DNA of 64,000 nucleotides, taken from Diospyros lotus (lineage: Eukaryota; Streptophyta; Magnoliopsida; Ericales; Ebenaceae). The stretch lies in the NCBI RefSeq assembly GCF_014633365.1, contig NC_068346.1, forward strand, positions 18,373,030 to 18,437,029, read 5' to 3'. Positions 13,558-25,541 of this stretch are shown here, piece by piece. Every line of letters begins with the position of its first letter. Within the stretch, counting starts at the first letter, position 1. Below the pieces are notes generated by a model. That model made no database searches. It was not told the origin of the DNA and saw nothing but the letters and a program-made list of their open reading frames with translations. The translations under genes were made by a program, and so were the position numbers.

Positions 13558-13575
13558 TTCTCGCCCCTTAAAAGA
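13558..13575 (-). other. Polypurine tract of the minus-strand gypsy element
   Basis: Read on the minus strand this is TCTTTTAAGGGGCGAGAA, directly against the LTR. An AATTTCGTAGACGAAATTC box lies just upstream, as in other chromoviruses. Confidence 0.8.
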
Positions 13576-13673
13576 ATTTCGTCTACGAAATTTGAAACAT
13601 ACTCAAAATTATTAAAGGTTAAATAATTATTGCATTCTGGAATATAATTTCTAGAAGAAAATATAAAAATTTC

Positions 13674-16600
13674 CTACTCTATTTCCATTTCCTCGAACAA
13701 ATGAGGATATTTCTTCTTAATTGTTTCTTCAAGTTCCCACATTGCCTCGTCATCCGAGTGCTTTCCCCACTGAACCTTCACTAACGGGATCTCTTTATTT
13801 CGCAACACTTGAGTTCGGCGATCTAAAATTGCTCCAGGTGACTCCGGGTAGGTCAAGTCATTCCTTAGCTCAATTATCTCCACCCGAACTTCGAGGGTTG
13901 GATCTGGCACATGCCTTCGAAGTTAGGAGACGTGGAACACATTATGAATCCCGGACAAGCTAGGATGAAGCTCCAATCGATAGGTCAAAGGTCCGACTCT
14001 TTCCACAATCGGATATGGTCCTATATACCTTGGCTTCAACTTTCCTTTACTGCTTCCACGCGTCACCAAATGCTGGGGTGACACCTTGAGATACACTAGA
14101 TCCCCTACCTCAAACTCTAAATCCCTTCTTCTTTGATCTGCGTAAGATTTTTGTCGGCTTTACGCTGCTCGGATCCCTTCTTGGATTACTCGAATCTTAT
14201 CGATAGTCTGTTGCACAAGCTCGGGCCCCAACATCTGTCGTTCCCCTACTTCGGTCCAACAGATAGGCGATCGACACTTTCTTCCATACAAAGCCTCATA
14301 AGGAGCCATCCCGATGCTGTCGTGGTAACTATTGTTGTACGCAAACTCTACCAATGGCAGATGCTCCTCCCAATTTCCTCCAAAATCAAGGGCACAGGAT
14401 CTCAACATATCTTCAAGCGTTTGAATTGTCCTCTCTGATTGCCCGTCGGTCTGGGGGTGATAAGTCGTACTCAATTTCAGCTAGGTCCCCATGCATTCCT
14501 GTAAACTCTCCCAAAATCTCGAGGTGAACCTCGGGTCCCGATCTGAAACTATACTTACCGGCGCACCGTGGAGTCGTACGATTTTCTTCACGTACTGCTC
14601 TGCAAATTTTTGTATCGGTTGATCTATCCTTGTAGGCAAGAAATGCGCCGACTTTGTCAACCCGTCTACCACCACCCAAATGGCATCATAACCCCTTCGA
14701 CTCTTCAGAAATCCTGTTACGAAATCCATCGTGATATGTTTCCATTTCCACTCGGGAACTTCCAAAGGTCTCATCAACCCTGCGGGTTTCTAGTGCTCAA
14801 TTTTTACCCTTTGGCATATATCACATTGTGCCACCCTCCTAGCCACGCTGGCCTTCATTCCAGGCCACCAATAGATTTCCCGAAGATCTCGATACATCTT
14901 CGTGGCTCCTGGGTGCACGGTATACTTAGCTCTGTGGGCTTCATCCAAAATTTTCTGCCTCAACTCCCGAAGGTTTAGCACGTACACTCTACCCCGAAAC
15001 CTGAGAATGCCATTTCGCATCTCAAAATATGAACTCTTGGGCTGGCCTTGCTCGTCTACCCATAGATGTATACGCCGATCACTCCCACTAGCCTCCCGTA
15101 TTTCGGTCTCCAGATCCAGTCGAACCGCCAGGCCAGCTACTAGGACAAAAGATCCCTTTGGTACTACACTCACCGTCATCAGGCTAAAAGCCTTAATCAA
15201 CAACCACTCCTAGGCCATCAACCTGGCCATAACAGTAGGCACAGTCCTACTCAAAACATCAGCTACTACATTGGCACGCCCCGGGTGATACAAGATGGTG
15301 CAGTCGTAGTCCTTCAGGAACTCCATCCATCGTCACTGCCTCATGTTCAACTCTTTATGCGAGAACACATACCTTAGACTTTTGTGGTCTGTGAATACAT
15401 CGAACGTCTCTCTGTACAGGTAGTGCCTCCATAGCTTCAGAGCATATACCACCGCTGCTAGCTCTAAGTCGTGCGTTGGGTAGTTCACTTCGTGTCTCTT
15501 CAACTGGCGTGATCCATATGCGATCACCTGACCATGCTGCATCAATACACAGCCCAAATCAACCTTCGAAGCATCGGTGTATACAACATATCCATCGGGC
15601 CCACTAGGCATTGCCAGCACAGGTGCAAAGGTCAGTCTGTCCTTGAGCTCTTGAAAGCTTTCCTCGCACTTTGCAGTCTATTCGAACTTTATCTCCTTTC
15701 GTATGAGCTTCGTCATAGGTGTAGTTATTTTCGAAAACCTTTCCACAAATCTTCGATAGTAGCCTTCCAATCCCAAAAAGCTTCGTACTTCGGTCACGCA
15801 CGTTGGTTGCTTCCATCCTCGAACAGCCTCAATCTTAGCTGGATCTATTGAGATTCCTTTGGCTGAGATCACATGCCCAAGAAACGCCACTTGGGATAGC
15901 CAAAACTCGCACTTCGAGAACTTGGCATACAATTGGTGTTTCCTGAGGGTTCCCAGCACTATCCTCAAGTGCTCCTCGTGGTCACTCACATTCGAAGAAT
16001 ACACCAATATATCATCTATGAAGACGATCACAAACCGATCTAGATAGGGCTTGAATACTCTATTCATAAGATCCATAAACGCTGCTGGAGCATTAGTTAA
16101 TCTGAATGGCATTACAAAATACTCAAAACGGCCATACCTCGACCGAAATGCCGTCTTCGGAACATCATCTGGTTTAATTCTCAGCTGATAATATCCGGAT
16201 CTCAAATCAATCTTTGAGAACACCTTCGCACCTTGCAGTTGATCAAACAACTCATCTATCCTTGGGAGCGGATACTTGTTCTTTACAGTGGCCTTATTTA
16301 GCTGACGGTAGTCAATGCACATCCTTAGACTCCCGTCTTTCTTCTTTACAAATAGCACTGGTGCGCCCCACGGTGACGTGCTTGGCCTAATGAACCCCTT
16401 ATCAGTCAACTCCTGTAGCTGACTCTTCAATTCTTTCATCTCTGCCAGAGTCATTTGGTATGGCAGAATTGATATCGGCTGGGTTCCTAGCACTAACTCA
16501 ATTGAGAACTCGATTTCCCGAGGTGGAGGTAGTCCCGGTAATTCTTCCGAAAACACGTCCTCATATTCTCGTACCACTCGCACCTCATTGAGTTTCGGTA

Positions 16601-18251
16601 CCACTCTTTCTTCTAACTGAGCATAAGCTATGAATCCATAAGCTCCTTGGCTCAGCAACTTCGCTGCCTTTATTGTTGAAATCATCTTTCCAATCTCGGG
16701 GTTGCCTTGCCCCTGAAATTTAACCCACCCTCTCTCGGGTTTTCTTATGGTCATTATCTTCCTACGATAGTCTATATTGGCATCGTACTTGGACAAGAAA
16801 TCCATCCCTAAGATTACGTCGAAGTCATATACTTCTAATAGAATCAGATCAGCCTGGAACCGAACATTACTCAGGCTAATTTCACATCCCCTCACCATTT
16901 TTGAGGACTTCATACTTTTACCCATAGGTGTCGAAATCACCATAAGACATCCCATAGACTGAGTTTCTACTCTCAAACTCCCAGCCAAAGCATGCGATAT
17001 AAAAGAATGAGTAGACCCTGGATCTATCAATGCATGCATAGGAGTATCCAAAATGAAGAGAGTTCCTTGGATAACTACAGGGTTTGCTTCTACGTCTTCT
17101 TTGGTCAAATTATAGACTCGCCCCTGTCTGGTCCTTTTTCCTTCTTCAATCTTTAGCAGCTGCTCTTTCTTCTTCAGGCAATTCCTCGAGATGTGCCCAT
17201 GCTGGTTGCAATTGTAACAAATCACGCTCACTGGTGTTGCTGCTATAGCTTTACCTTCTTGGACCATTCCTTTTGAGCAATTTCTGGAAGTATGCACGGG
17301 CTGTCCACAAGTGTAACGCATAATGCTTTGGCCATCGCACCTCTTGCCCGGGTGCCTCTTATTGTATTTAAAGCATGCCTTGCCCTTTTTCATGATCTTC
17401 CCATCCCGAGGTCCCATAGTTGAGTGGGATTTCTCTGATTGTCCTCCAGTTTGAACAGTTGTGGCCTTTAGTTCTGCCACCCGCGTCATATTCTCCTCGG
17501 CCATCATAGCTTTGAAAACTATGTCTGCATAAGACTCCACATGGACCAGGCTCATCAGCTATTGAAATTCGATTTGCAAGCCTTGTAAGAATTTTCTTCC
17601 CTTCTCCACATCGTCCATCCCGTACAACGGCATATACTTGATTAACCGCAAAAATTCAGTCTCGTATTGAGCCACAGACATATTTGGCCCTTGGCGTAAA
17701 TTCATAAACTCTCGAGCTCTAGCCAACTTCCAACAAGTGGGAAAGAATTTCCCATTGAACAGCTCCTTAAACCGTTCCCACGACATCTGGGGTGCCTCCC
17801 CCAATTCTACATCTGTTGCTAACCCCTGAGATCTTGTCCGGTTAGGTATCGCTCGATGCATAGACCTCCACCATTGGGCAGCTTCCTCTTCCAGCATATA
17901 GGTCGCACACTCGACCTTGTCCTCATTCAGGATTCTTAATCTTTGTAGGATCTTTTCAGTCCGGTCCAACCAGTATTCACTGATTGCGGGGTTATTTGCC
18001 GGTTTTCCTCGAAACACTGGCAGGTTTTGTTGTAGATACCTCTCCAAGGAATCTACTTTTCTTTGCTCAGGCCGCAACTCCAAAATTTGCCCAGCCATGC
18101 CTTCTAGGATTCTCTCGATCCTATCAATCCGGCCTTCATCGAGGTCAGCTCGTGCATCTCTTTGACCTCCCACACCACCTCCTGGGTGCGAGTTGGTGTT
18201 GCTTTCTTCGCCATTGCCTCTCTCGCGCCTGTTCCTTCTTGTATTCACCAT
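13674..18251 (-). pseudogene. Gag-pol polyprotein, one frame with eight premature stops
   Basis: The frame spans 1526 codons from ATG at 18251 to a final TAG at 13674-13676. Order: Retrotrans_gag-type domain; zinc knuckles, one intact ([14 protein letters not shown]) and two with altered cysteines; aspartic protease with IDPGSTHSF; reverse transcriptase with FIDDI at about 16011-16022; RNase H with YTDAS; integrase HHCC region and core with MDFVTG and SDRDPRF; and a chromodomain-like end with VQWGKHSDDEAMWELEE. Stops lie at 17559 (TAG), 15678 (TAG), 15333 (TGA), 15210 (TAG), 14790 (TAG), 14481 (TAG), 14160 (TAA) and 13923 (TAA), each given by its lowest coordinate. I found no frameshift between them. 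The product would drive reverse transcription and integration in virus-like particles; this copy cannot make it whole unless stops are read through. Confidence 0.92.
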
Positions 18252-18413
18252 CTGGCAAGAAGATAGGGCGATCTATTAAATCATCACGGCATGGTTCAAT
18301 TCAAATTGAATAAGCAACAAGAGTATGCTACTAAATATTTAACAAATCCTAACCTAATTCCCAAAACTTACGGTAGCTTTACTCATCTAGCCACATGCGA
18401 ATTTTTCCTTAGG

Positions 18414-18430
18414 TTGGCTCTGATACCAAC
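18414..18430 (-). other. Primer binding site, tRNA-iMet type
   Basis: On the minus strand this reads GTTGGTATCAGAGCCAA, beginning directly after the LTR end. It matches the initiator-methionine tRNA primer site exactly over TGGTATCAGAGC. Confidence 0.9.
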
Positions 18431-20606
18431 TGTAGCACCCCAAATTTCTTGAGCGTGTTATAACTTAGGATTTTGGGAATATAAAATTTTTCATATCTCA
18501 ATAGCTGTCATACATCACACAACATCCCAAAAACCCTAATTTTCACCTTCTCAGCTTAACAAACCCAATTATTGAATAGCTAAGACAGGCATTAAAATTT
18601 TAAATGCGGAAGCTAGATCGAACTTGATATGGTTCACAACCATAATGCTTTATTTATCATAAAATTGTTCAAGACGTCTACAAAATGAATTACATGGACA
18701 TCATCTCTCGCAAGATATAACTAAACGTCTTAAACATATCCAAGACATACATAGGTTCGCATATAAATGAAAATATTCTAAACATGCTATAGACAGCAAA
18801 TTAAACTTATTTTTCAGCTACTTCCTTTCCCTTAGAGCTGCTCGTCGAACCTGGAACGTTTGAATATTCCAGGGACATAGTCTAATTAGAAGATGAATCT
18901 TTTAGTGAGAAGCTCCAAAAACAGTTTATATCGATGCATGATCAGGTATAAAATGTATGAGAAGACAACGAGAACTACTCTGAAGTGCCTCGTGAACACG
19001 TTAGCCTCCTCCAACGAGAGCTTTCTCAATGGCTCACGCATAGCGCCTCTCGCGAGGTCCCTAATCATGTCACTTTGGCCCGACTTCATAGCACTCATGC
19101 AAGCACCACATCTGTTGTTCCTTAGGCTCACGGTCTTCCCCACAAGAGCTTTCTCGATGGCGCACGCATAGCACCTCTCGGGGGATATCCAACTTTTGCC
19201 CTCGTCCAACAACAAATAGGTACAACAGTATGGCCACACGAATTTTATAAATGCAACAGTTAAAAAGCCAATAGCATATATTTTTCAGAAAAATACATTT
19301 CATATATGCAACATGATTTCACGTAAGAGAATAACAAGCGTTTATGTATAAGAACTTCACAAAACACGTCTCATGCAATAGAAGTCTCTCATAAGAGAAT
19401 AAAAAATAGGATTTGGAGTATAGGAGTCTCAACTTGTTGGTTTATCTTTTCGACGGTATAATGTCACAGCAAACGGCCTAGGTTTCTGCAGAAAATATGC
19501 GTTTCGGTAAACCTAACCTCGAATATTTTTATATAGGGTTGAAGGGTATTAAAGTAGGGGCATAACTGGAAAATTTGAAGGAAAATAGGCCCCTCACGTG
19601 CCTTGGAAAGGCGGGCCATGCACCCTCACGTGCAGCCATTTTCTGGCGTGTGTAACTCACGCGCAGGCACCAGATTTCGAACATTAACTCCTCGTTTTCG
19701 TATTTTGGCCATAACTTTCTCGTTTTAACTCCGATTCGACCCCTATTTGAACCTACGCGACCCTCTCTTCCCCCTCTACAGGATTATCAAAAAAAATGGA
19801 CTTATCTCGCATTTTTGTTTACTAATTTTTTCAAATTTCGGCAAAGACCCGTAACTCCGACGAGGCTCGTTCTCCCCGGCTTCTCCTTCGATTCCTTCCC
19901 GCCTTCTTGCCGAACTTCCTACTCTCTCTCCAGAGAAAGCTCCTCCTCTTAGAGTGCTTCAACTCTCAAGCTTTCTTGGAATGATTTGAGAACAACCCAT
20001 GGTGCCTTTTTATAGATTTCTCCAACCAATCACATTATGCCACTTGTCAAAATCTTAGCCATGGACTCCAAAGACTCAAAGCCATAATTGAGTGGCTTTT
20101 GAAATCCAAAACTAGAATGAATTGATCTTTTGAAATCCAAGCTAAAACCCCAAACTTCTTTCAAATAACACTTTGGCCCTTATTTCAAGTCCTCAACTTT
20201 AATATTTTACCACATAAGCTCTTAATTTTATCCTTATTTCGTTTGGATAATTCTCTAATTACAATTACACCCTCAAACATCAAATTTATCGAGATTCTTA
20301 AAATTCAAAAATTAATAACTCAAAATTACTCAATATATACGATTTTTTGGAAGCCCCTTACCATCATTCGGTCTTTTTAGGCTACAACTTAGCTTAACCG
20401 AAAACCATTTCTGATTTGATTTCTTTCAGCGTCATAAATCTCGCCTCGAGACGCTCGTAAAAAATATACCTTTAACCTTAGGTATCTAAGCTCTAGGGTA
20501 CTCCCTATGACTGATTCGGTCACTTGTTGCCATTTCAAACATATTTTTCGGTATTTTAAACTCACTGAAAATACGTGGCAACTTCACGAAAATATGGGGT
20601 ATTATA
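18431..20606 (-). repeat. 5' LTR (element sense) of the minus-strand gypsy element
   Basis: A near-identical partner of 11380-13557, ending on the plus strand in GGGGTATTATA and then the target duplication GGCCC. Minus-strand transcription would start here. The box GGAACGTTTGAATATTCC recurs at about 18853-18870. Confidence 0.9.
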
Positions 20607-20611
20607 GGCCC

Positions 20612-21063
20612 AACCTGGCCCTACCCTCTAGGCCCATTTTCTTGGCCCATGGCAATCCCATCCTAGCCCTGTACCTGCCTGCAACATCATCATATCAGAC
20701 ACTTTTGGATTTTCACACGCCTACCTCTGATCACATCCTCATTAATGGCAGATCTCATCTCCATTAATGAGGGTCTTGTCGGTGCCATGCAAGCACACGA
20801 CGCATCTGGGAGGACATTCCCTCCTCCTATATATCAGTCAGCTCTCTTCAAAGCCATGGTATGCTTTTCTTGCTAGCCTACTGCTACACAGTTGCTCTTG
20901 ACTCTCATACTTACTTGAGCATCGGAGTGCTTGTAGGTACCGATGGTGAACACTCACTGCAACCACGTCAAATTCCCCTATCATGACTATTCTCCCTCAT
21001 GGTTGTGGTCATTTCATCAATGCGGACCAACGAATTACAGTCGACCAATTCCAAACGTTGACA
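20612..21063 (+). repeat. 5' LTR of Tat element, right part
   Basis: This continues the LTR broken at 11379 and ends CGTTGACA, after which TTTTGGCACTAGAAG starts the internal region. Together the two parts give 713 bp against 717 bp in the 3' LTR. The primer site probably starts at the TGG at 21066; I cannot assign the tRNA. Confidence 0.85.
20828..20834 (+). promoter_or_regulatory. LTR TATA box
   Basis: TATATAT follows a CTCCTCC run and precedes a GCATCGGAGTGC box by about 100 bp, the usual arrangement in Tat/Athila LTRs. The 3' LTR has the same TATA at 47168-47174. Confidence 0.6.
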
Positions 21064-21699
21064 TTTTGGCACTAGAAGAAAGGCCGCTTTGATCAATATC
21101 AATACCGAGAACGAGAAACAAAAAAGGTTCTGAAATAATGACCAACCAACCTGCAAACCATGCTAGCCAACTGCCGAAAGCTCTTCTAGTTAGGGGGCAC
21201 AATTGCATTTGTTTCTATACCTCTGCTAGTTGGATCCATCCCTGGTGTCCCCGAATGGGTTCCCTGCCAATCTATGGCCCCTATCTCCAGGTTAGAGGTG
21301 ATGCAGGCCTCGCAGTAGCGTTAAGAAACATTGGAGAATACCATTATGCAGCTTGCTGATGTGGTTAGGGCGCTAGCCCAAACGCAAGTTCAAACAGCCC
21401 AGATGCAAGTGGAGGTCATGCCACCCATAAGAGCCCCTCAACCTCTGGGTGGAAGGCTTTCTCCAGACGGGAGAGAAGCTAGAAGAGACCTACGGTGAAC
21501 TGGATTAGTCCACTCCTCAAATTTACAGTCTCGAAGATCGGAAGAACGTCGACATTTTGAAGGAAGTCGACGACATTGTGATGAGGAACTGGAGGTGCAT
21601 CCCACTGAACAGAGGATAGGCGTGAAGAGGTTTATGAAGGAAAGTGGCGGCACGGGGTTCAACATCGAGGGGATGGCTTGGTCAGAGTCAGCCTAAGTT

Positions 21700-22095
21700 G
21701 TGCTACCATCGTAACTTGCCAAATCATGAGATTAGGAGACGACCTCTTCCGCGAGATCGCTATTCGCAGGAGCAAGGCTCCACATGGGAAAGACGGTCTC
21801 TCATTGGGTAATCTGCAAATCAGGACCCCGTAGTGGAGAAATTACTACAGAGGATCAAACAGCTAGAGGCGATGAGAAGGCCGCAAAGAGAAGACCCCAT
21901 TCTCCAAGGAAATCGAGTTGGAGCCTCTCTCTCGCAGGTTTAAAGTCCCCAGCATTCCTCAATACAAAGGGGATAGCGACCCATATGACCACTTGGATGC
22001 TTTCAACGTCCAGATGAACTTGCAGACTCCTAATTTATTAGCAAAATGCTGAGCTTTCCCCCCAACCTTCGGAGACATGCCTCGGGCATGGTTAA
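21700..22095 (+). pseudogene. Tat gag, 5' fragment
   Basis: A degraded gag reading frame. In the frame starting at 21972 it reads DSDPYDHLDAFNVQMNLQ, the capsid-region signature of Tat-type gag (usually a DP.DHL motif), followed by a stop and a region ending MPRAW. It breaks at GTTAA (22091-22095), where a solo LTR inserted. The same frame resumes after the LTR: the 2410 bp of LTR plus one target copy must be removed to join them, and that restores phase. The start codon and the region 21064-21700 are too damaged to define. Gag would form the particle shell; this copy is non-functional. Confidence 0.75.
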
Positions 22096-24500
22096 TGTAA
22101 TATCCTAGTATTTTGAGAATAATAATGATTAATTTTGTATTTAAAATATTTTTGACATCAATTAAAATTATAATTGAGAAAATTAATGGATTTAGAGTTA
22201 GTGGCCTAAGTTGAAAAAAATAAAGGCTAAGTAAATGGGCTTAGAGTTAATGGGCTAGGCTAATTAAATGGACTTAAAGTTAGTAAGCTAAGAAAGTGAG
22301 CTTAAAATTAATAAACTAAATAATAGTATATTTAAAAGAAGATTTAGTAAAAAAATAATTAAGGTGACAAAATAATTAAAGATAGTAGATGAAATGATAG
22401 AGAAATGTGGGAGACAAAGTAGGGTGTGGAGAAATAATTAAAGATTATGGGTGAGATTTAGTGGGAAATAATTAAGAAATGTGACAAAATAATTAAAGAT
22501 AATGGGTGAAATAATTGAGAAATGTGGGAGATAAAGTAGGGTGTGGACAAATAATCAAAGATAATGGGTGAAATAATTAAGAAATGTGGGAGACAAAGTA
22601 GGTTGTGGACAAATAATTAAAAATTATGAGTGAGATTTAGTGGAAAATAATTAATAAAAATGACAAAATAATTAAGATGATGGGTGAAATAATTGAGAAA
22701 TGTGGGAGACAAAGTAAGGTGTGGACAAATAATCAAAGATAATTGGTGAAAAAATTGAGAAATGTGGGAGATAAAGTAGGGTGTGAATAAATAATTAAAG
22801 ATTATGAGTGAGATTTAATGAGAAATAATTAAGAAATGTGACAAAATAATTAAATATAGTAGGTCACTACAATTATGCTAAGCTTAACTCAATCTTCTAT
22901 AAATAGAGAAAACTTGAAAGGTTTAAGGACTTAGATTAGAAAGAGAAATGTTGTAGGAAAAAAGATTTGAGAGTGAAAGAGAGATTCGAAAAAGAGAAAG
23001 AAAAAAAAATAGAGAGAGAAAAATACCAAGAAATTTCTAGAAAAATTCTATAGGCTGGGTTTAGTAGTTTGTGTAAAAATTTATGGCAGAAGGCGGTGTT
23101 GGATACACAAATCGAGGTTTCATTGCAGTATTAAAGAATACTGAATCGCTCTACGGGAATGTGAGTTATGTTCAAAAAATTTCTTAAAAAATTTCAGAAA
23201 TATGAGAATGATATTTTAGAATTTTTGATGATGAAATTGGAAGAGAAATGCATGATTGGTATTTATTATGGATTTTTAAGGCAATCAATATTTGAAAATC
23301 AAATAGAAAATGAGAAATAAATAGAACATGGATTCTGAAAATTATAAGGAAATTTCTAGGGCTTAGGAATATTGCTTTAGGAATTATTGAGAAGAGAAAT
23401 TGAGAAAATTTTATGAGAAAGTATTTATTTCATAATCTTGAGGAAATAATAGAAGGAAATGGGAGAAATTAGGAAAATTAGAGAAAATTAGAAATCTGAT
23501 TTTCTTAAATAATTATGATGCCCAGGGTACGCCAAGGTTCATAATTGAGTACAATTGGAAGTCCGACGTGAATTTTGAGGCAAAATTACGCAAATGGCAA
23601 AATTATCTTTTTGCAAGGTAAGTGGTACTTCCCAACTGAATTTAGTTTTATGAAAATACTTGATTTGTAAGTGATTCAATCCAAAACCTGATTTTATATA
23701 AATGATTTTATCATGTTGTCATGACTTGATGTGAGTATGTCATGTAGATTGCATTTACATGTTTGATTTATGAAATATGCATATGAGCATGATGAGATTC
23801 ACGGTCATACGTTGCATGGGTTTGGGATTAGGTACTGGCTCCGTTACTTTGCCAAGGGTGCACCCATACACCCCGGTCTGGCAGGGAGACTTGAAAAATG
23901 GCGGGTAATCTTTAGGTGCAGTCGATCCAAACGTGAGAGTTATGATTTTATGTGCATTGCATACATACATGAGCATTAAATGTTTTGTTCCTTTACTTAG
24001 ATGATTCATCATCTAACTTGGGATTTGCCCCTAGAATATTCAAACGTTTTAGATGAAGATTGTAGCAGAAACGAGGATGAATGAGGCATGTAATGGCACT
24101 TAGCAAAGTGCATGTTGAGTTGTATGATCAGTTGAATGTATGTTATGTAGCTCATGTATTTAAGTTCTGCTACTTCGAATTTTAAACGTTTGAAAAATGA
24201 TTATGTAAAACCCTATTTAGGGTTAATGTTAGTTGAGAACTTATGTTATGTAGTAAGTTATGTTGAGAAATTTATGTTCCCGTGATGTAAGAGCTAATTT
24301 TTTATTAATATTATGATATTAGGTTCGATTCTAGCTTCTGCATTTAATGTTTATGATAATTCTCCTTGGAGATAAATGAATGGAAATTTTGGGATGGATA
24401 AGAGCAATGATATGGTTTAGTCTTAGTTTTAGTAGTATACAAAAAAAATTATCCTAGAATTGTCCTGAGTTATAACGCGCTCGGAAAATGGGGCGTTATA
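22096..24500 (+). mobile_element. Solo LTR (family A) in Tat gag
   Basis: A 2405 bp LTR from TGTAATATCC to GGGGCGTTATA with no internal region, flanked by the perfect duplication GTTAA (22091-22095, 24501-24505). A diverged inverted copy lies at 30835-33681. Contents include a tandem-repeat block at 22350-22865, a perfect hairpin TTAGATGAT-TC-ATCATCTAA at 23997-24016, and the box AGAATATTCAAACGTTTT at 24033-24050. It arose by recombination between the two LTRs of a chromovirus-like element. Confidence 0.9.
22350..22865 (+). repeat. Tandem repeats within solo LTR A
   Basis: Two alternating units of about 60 bp repeat several times. One is built on GAGAAATGTGGGAGACAAAG, the other on GAGATTTAGTGGGAAATAAT. 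The inverted LTR copy at 30835-33681 carries the same array (about 32495-33360), so the array is part of the family. Confidence 0.85.
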
Positions 24501-24505
24501 GTTAA

Positions 24506-25541
24506 GAAGGCTCTATCCTCGTAGTGTCTATAGTTGGGAGGAGTGTCAGAGGAAATTTATCAACTAGTACAGATCGCTCTAGAGGTAGCTCACCCCAACA
24601 TGTCACCTCACTACGGTGTTCCAGCGGTCTAACGAATCCTTGAAGGATTACATAGAGAGATTCAGACGCGAGGTTAATAACATGGAAAATCCCTCGGATG
24701 AGAGTATCTTGACCTCGATCTCTGTTAGACTTCGAAAGGATGAGAAGCTCTACAAGAGCATCTATAAGTCCCCTGTAGAGGACCTAGGTGAATTCTACGA
24801 GCGAGCTACGAAGGAGATTAGATGGAAAGAAGCTTTTGGCCCCAAAAAAACTCGATGACCAGAAAAAATGAGCAGAAGGCACCAGCCAGAGCAAAAAGAA
24901 AAGTAATGGTGACAATCATAAAGAAGACTAAGGGTGAAATACCAATGACCAGGTCGCTAAAAAGGCCAAGAATGAGCGGGGAGGGGTGCCAAAGTCGATA
25001 TGAGAATTGTAATGTCCTATCTGACACTCAGGATAAGATGTTTGCCACTGAGAGAAATAAGGAGGACTTTGGGAGACCTAACCTCATAAGGACTCAACAA
25101 ATTCAAGAACAAAGATAAGTTTTGTGCCTACCACAATGAGGCGGGGCACGTTACCTCCGAATGCTGGGCATTAAAAGATGCAATCGAAGAACTAATCAGG
25201 AAGGGTCGCCTGCATGACTATGTGGTGCGGCCAAAAGATCAGCAGCCCCAACAGCCAGCCCAACCAAATCCTCCTCAAGCTCCCGAGCCCGACCAAACAC
25301 TTGCAGTAAGAACTATTTTTACCATTCATGGAGGGCCTCATATTGTAGGGACTTTTAACAAATCCCACGAACGTTATGTTTGGGAGGCCGGTCACCTTCT
25401 ACTTAAGGACCATCCAAAAAAGCCCGAGTGGCCTCAGACGACATTGCTTTCACCAAGGAAGATTCTAGAGATGTGCACTGGCCACATAATGATGCCCTTG
25501 TGGTCCGAGCTTGAATTGGCAACATAGAGGTACATAGGATT
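24506..25541 (+). pseudogene. Tat gag 3' fragment and nucleocapsid
   Basis: It continues gag after the solo LTR. The stretch 24616-24858 is open and reads SLKDYIERFRREVNNMENPS, a capsid C-terminal signature of Tat elements. Near 25115-25175 a zinc-knuckle-like motif appears (CAYHNEAGHVTSEC), followed by a typical DAIEELIRKGRL stretch. A frameshift separates this from the nucleocapsid frame, and another near 25490 separates it from the protease. A TGA falls just before the protease start. The piece is inactive; its value is in confirming the lineage. Confidence 0.8.

Larger units (their letters stand above)
11380..20606 (-). mobile_element. Complete chromovirus-type Ty3/gypsy element in the Tat 5' LTR
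   Basis: A 9227 bp element on the minus strand with LTRs of 2178 and 2176 bp, an initiator-Met primer site, a purine tract and a single gag-pol frame. The exact 5 bp duplication GGCCC (11375-11379 and 20607-20611) flanks it. The uninserted counterpart exists in the other Tat LTR, where GGCCC occurs once at about 46976-46980. A chromodomain-like C-terminus and domain order PR-RT-RH-INT-CHR suggest the Tekay/Del group. The LTRs differ by only a few percent by eye, so it is much younger than its host element. Confidence 0.93.
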
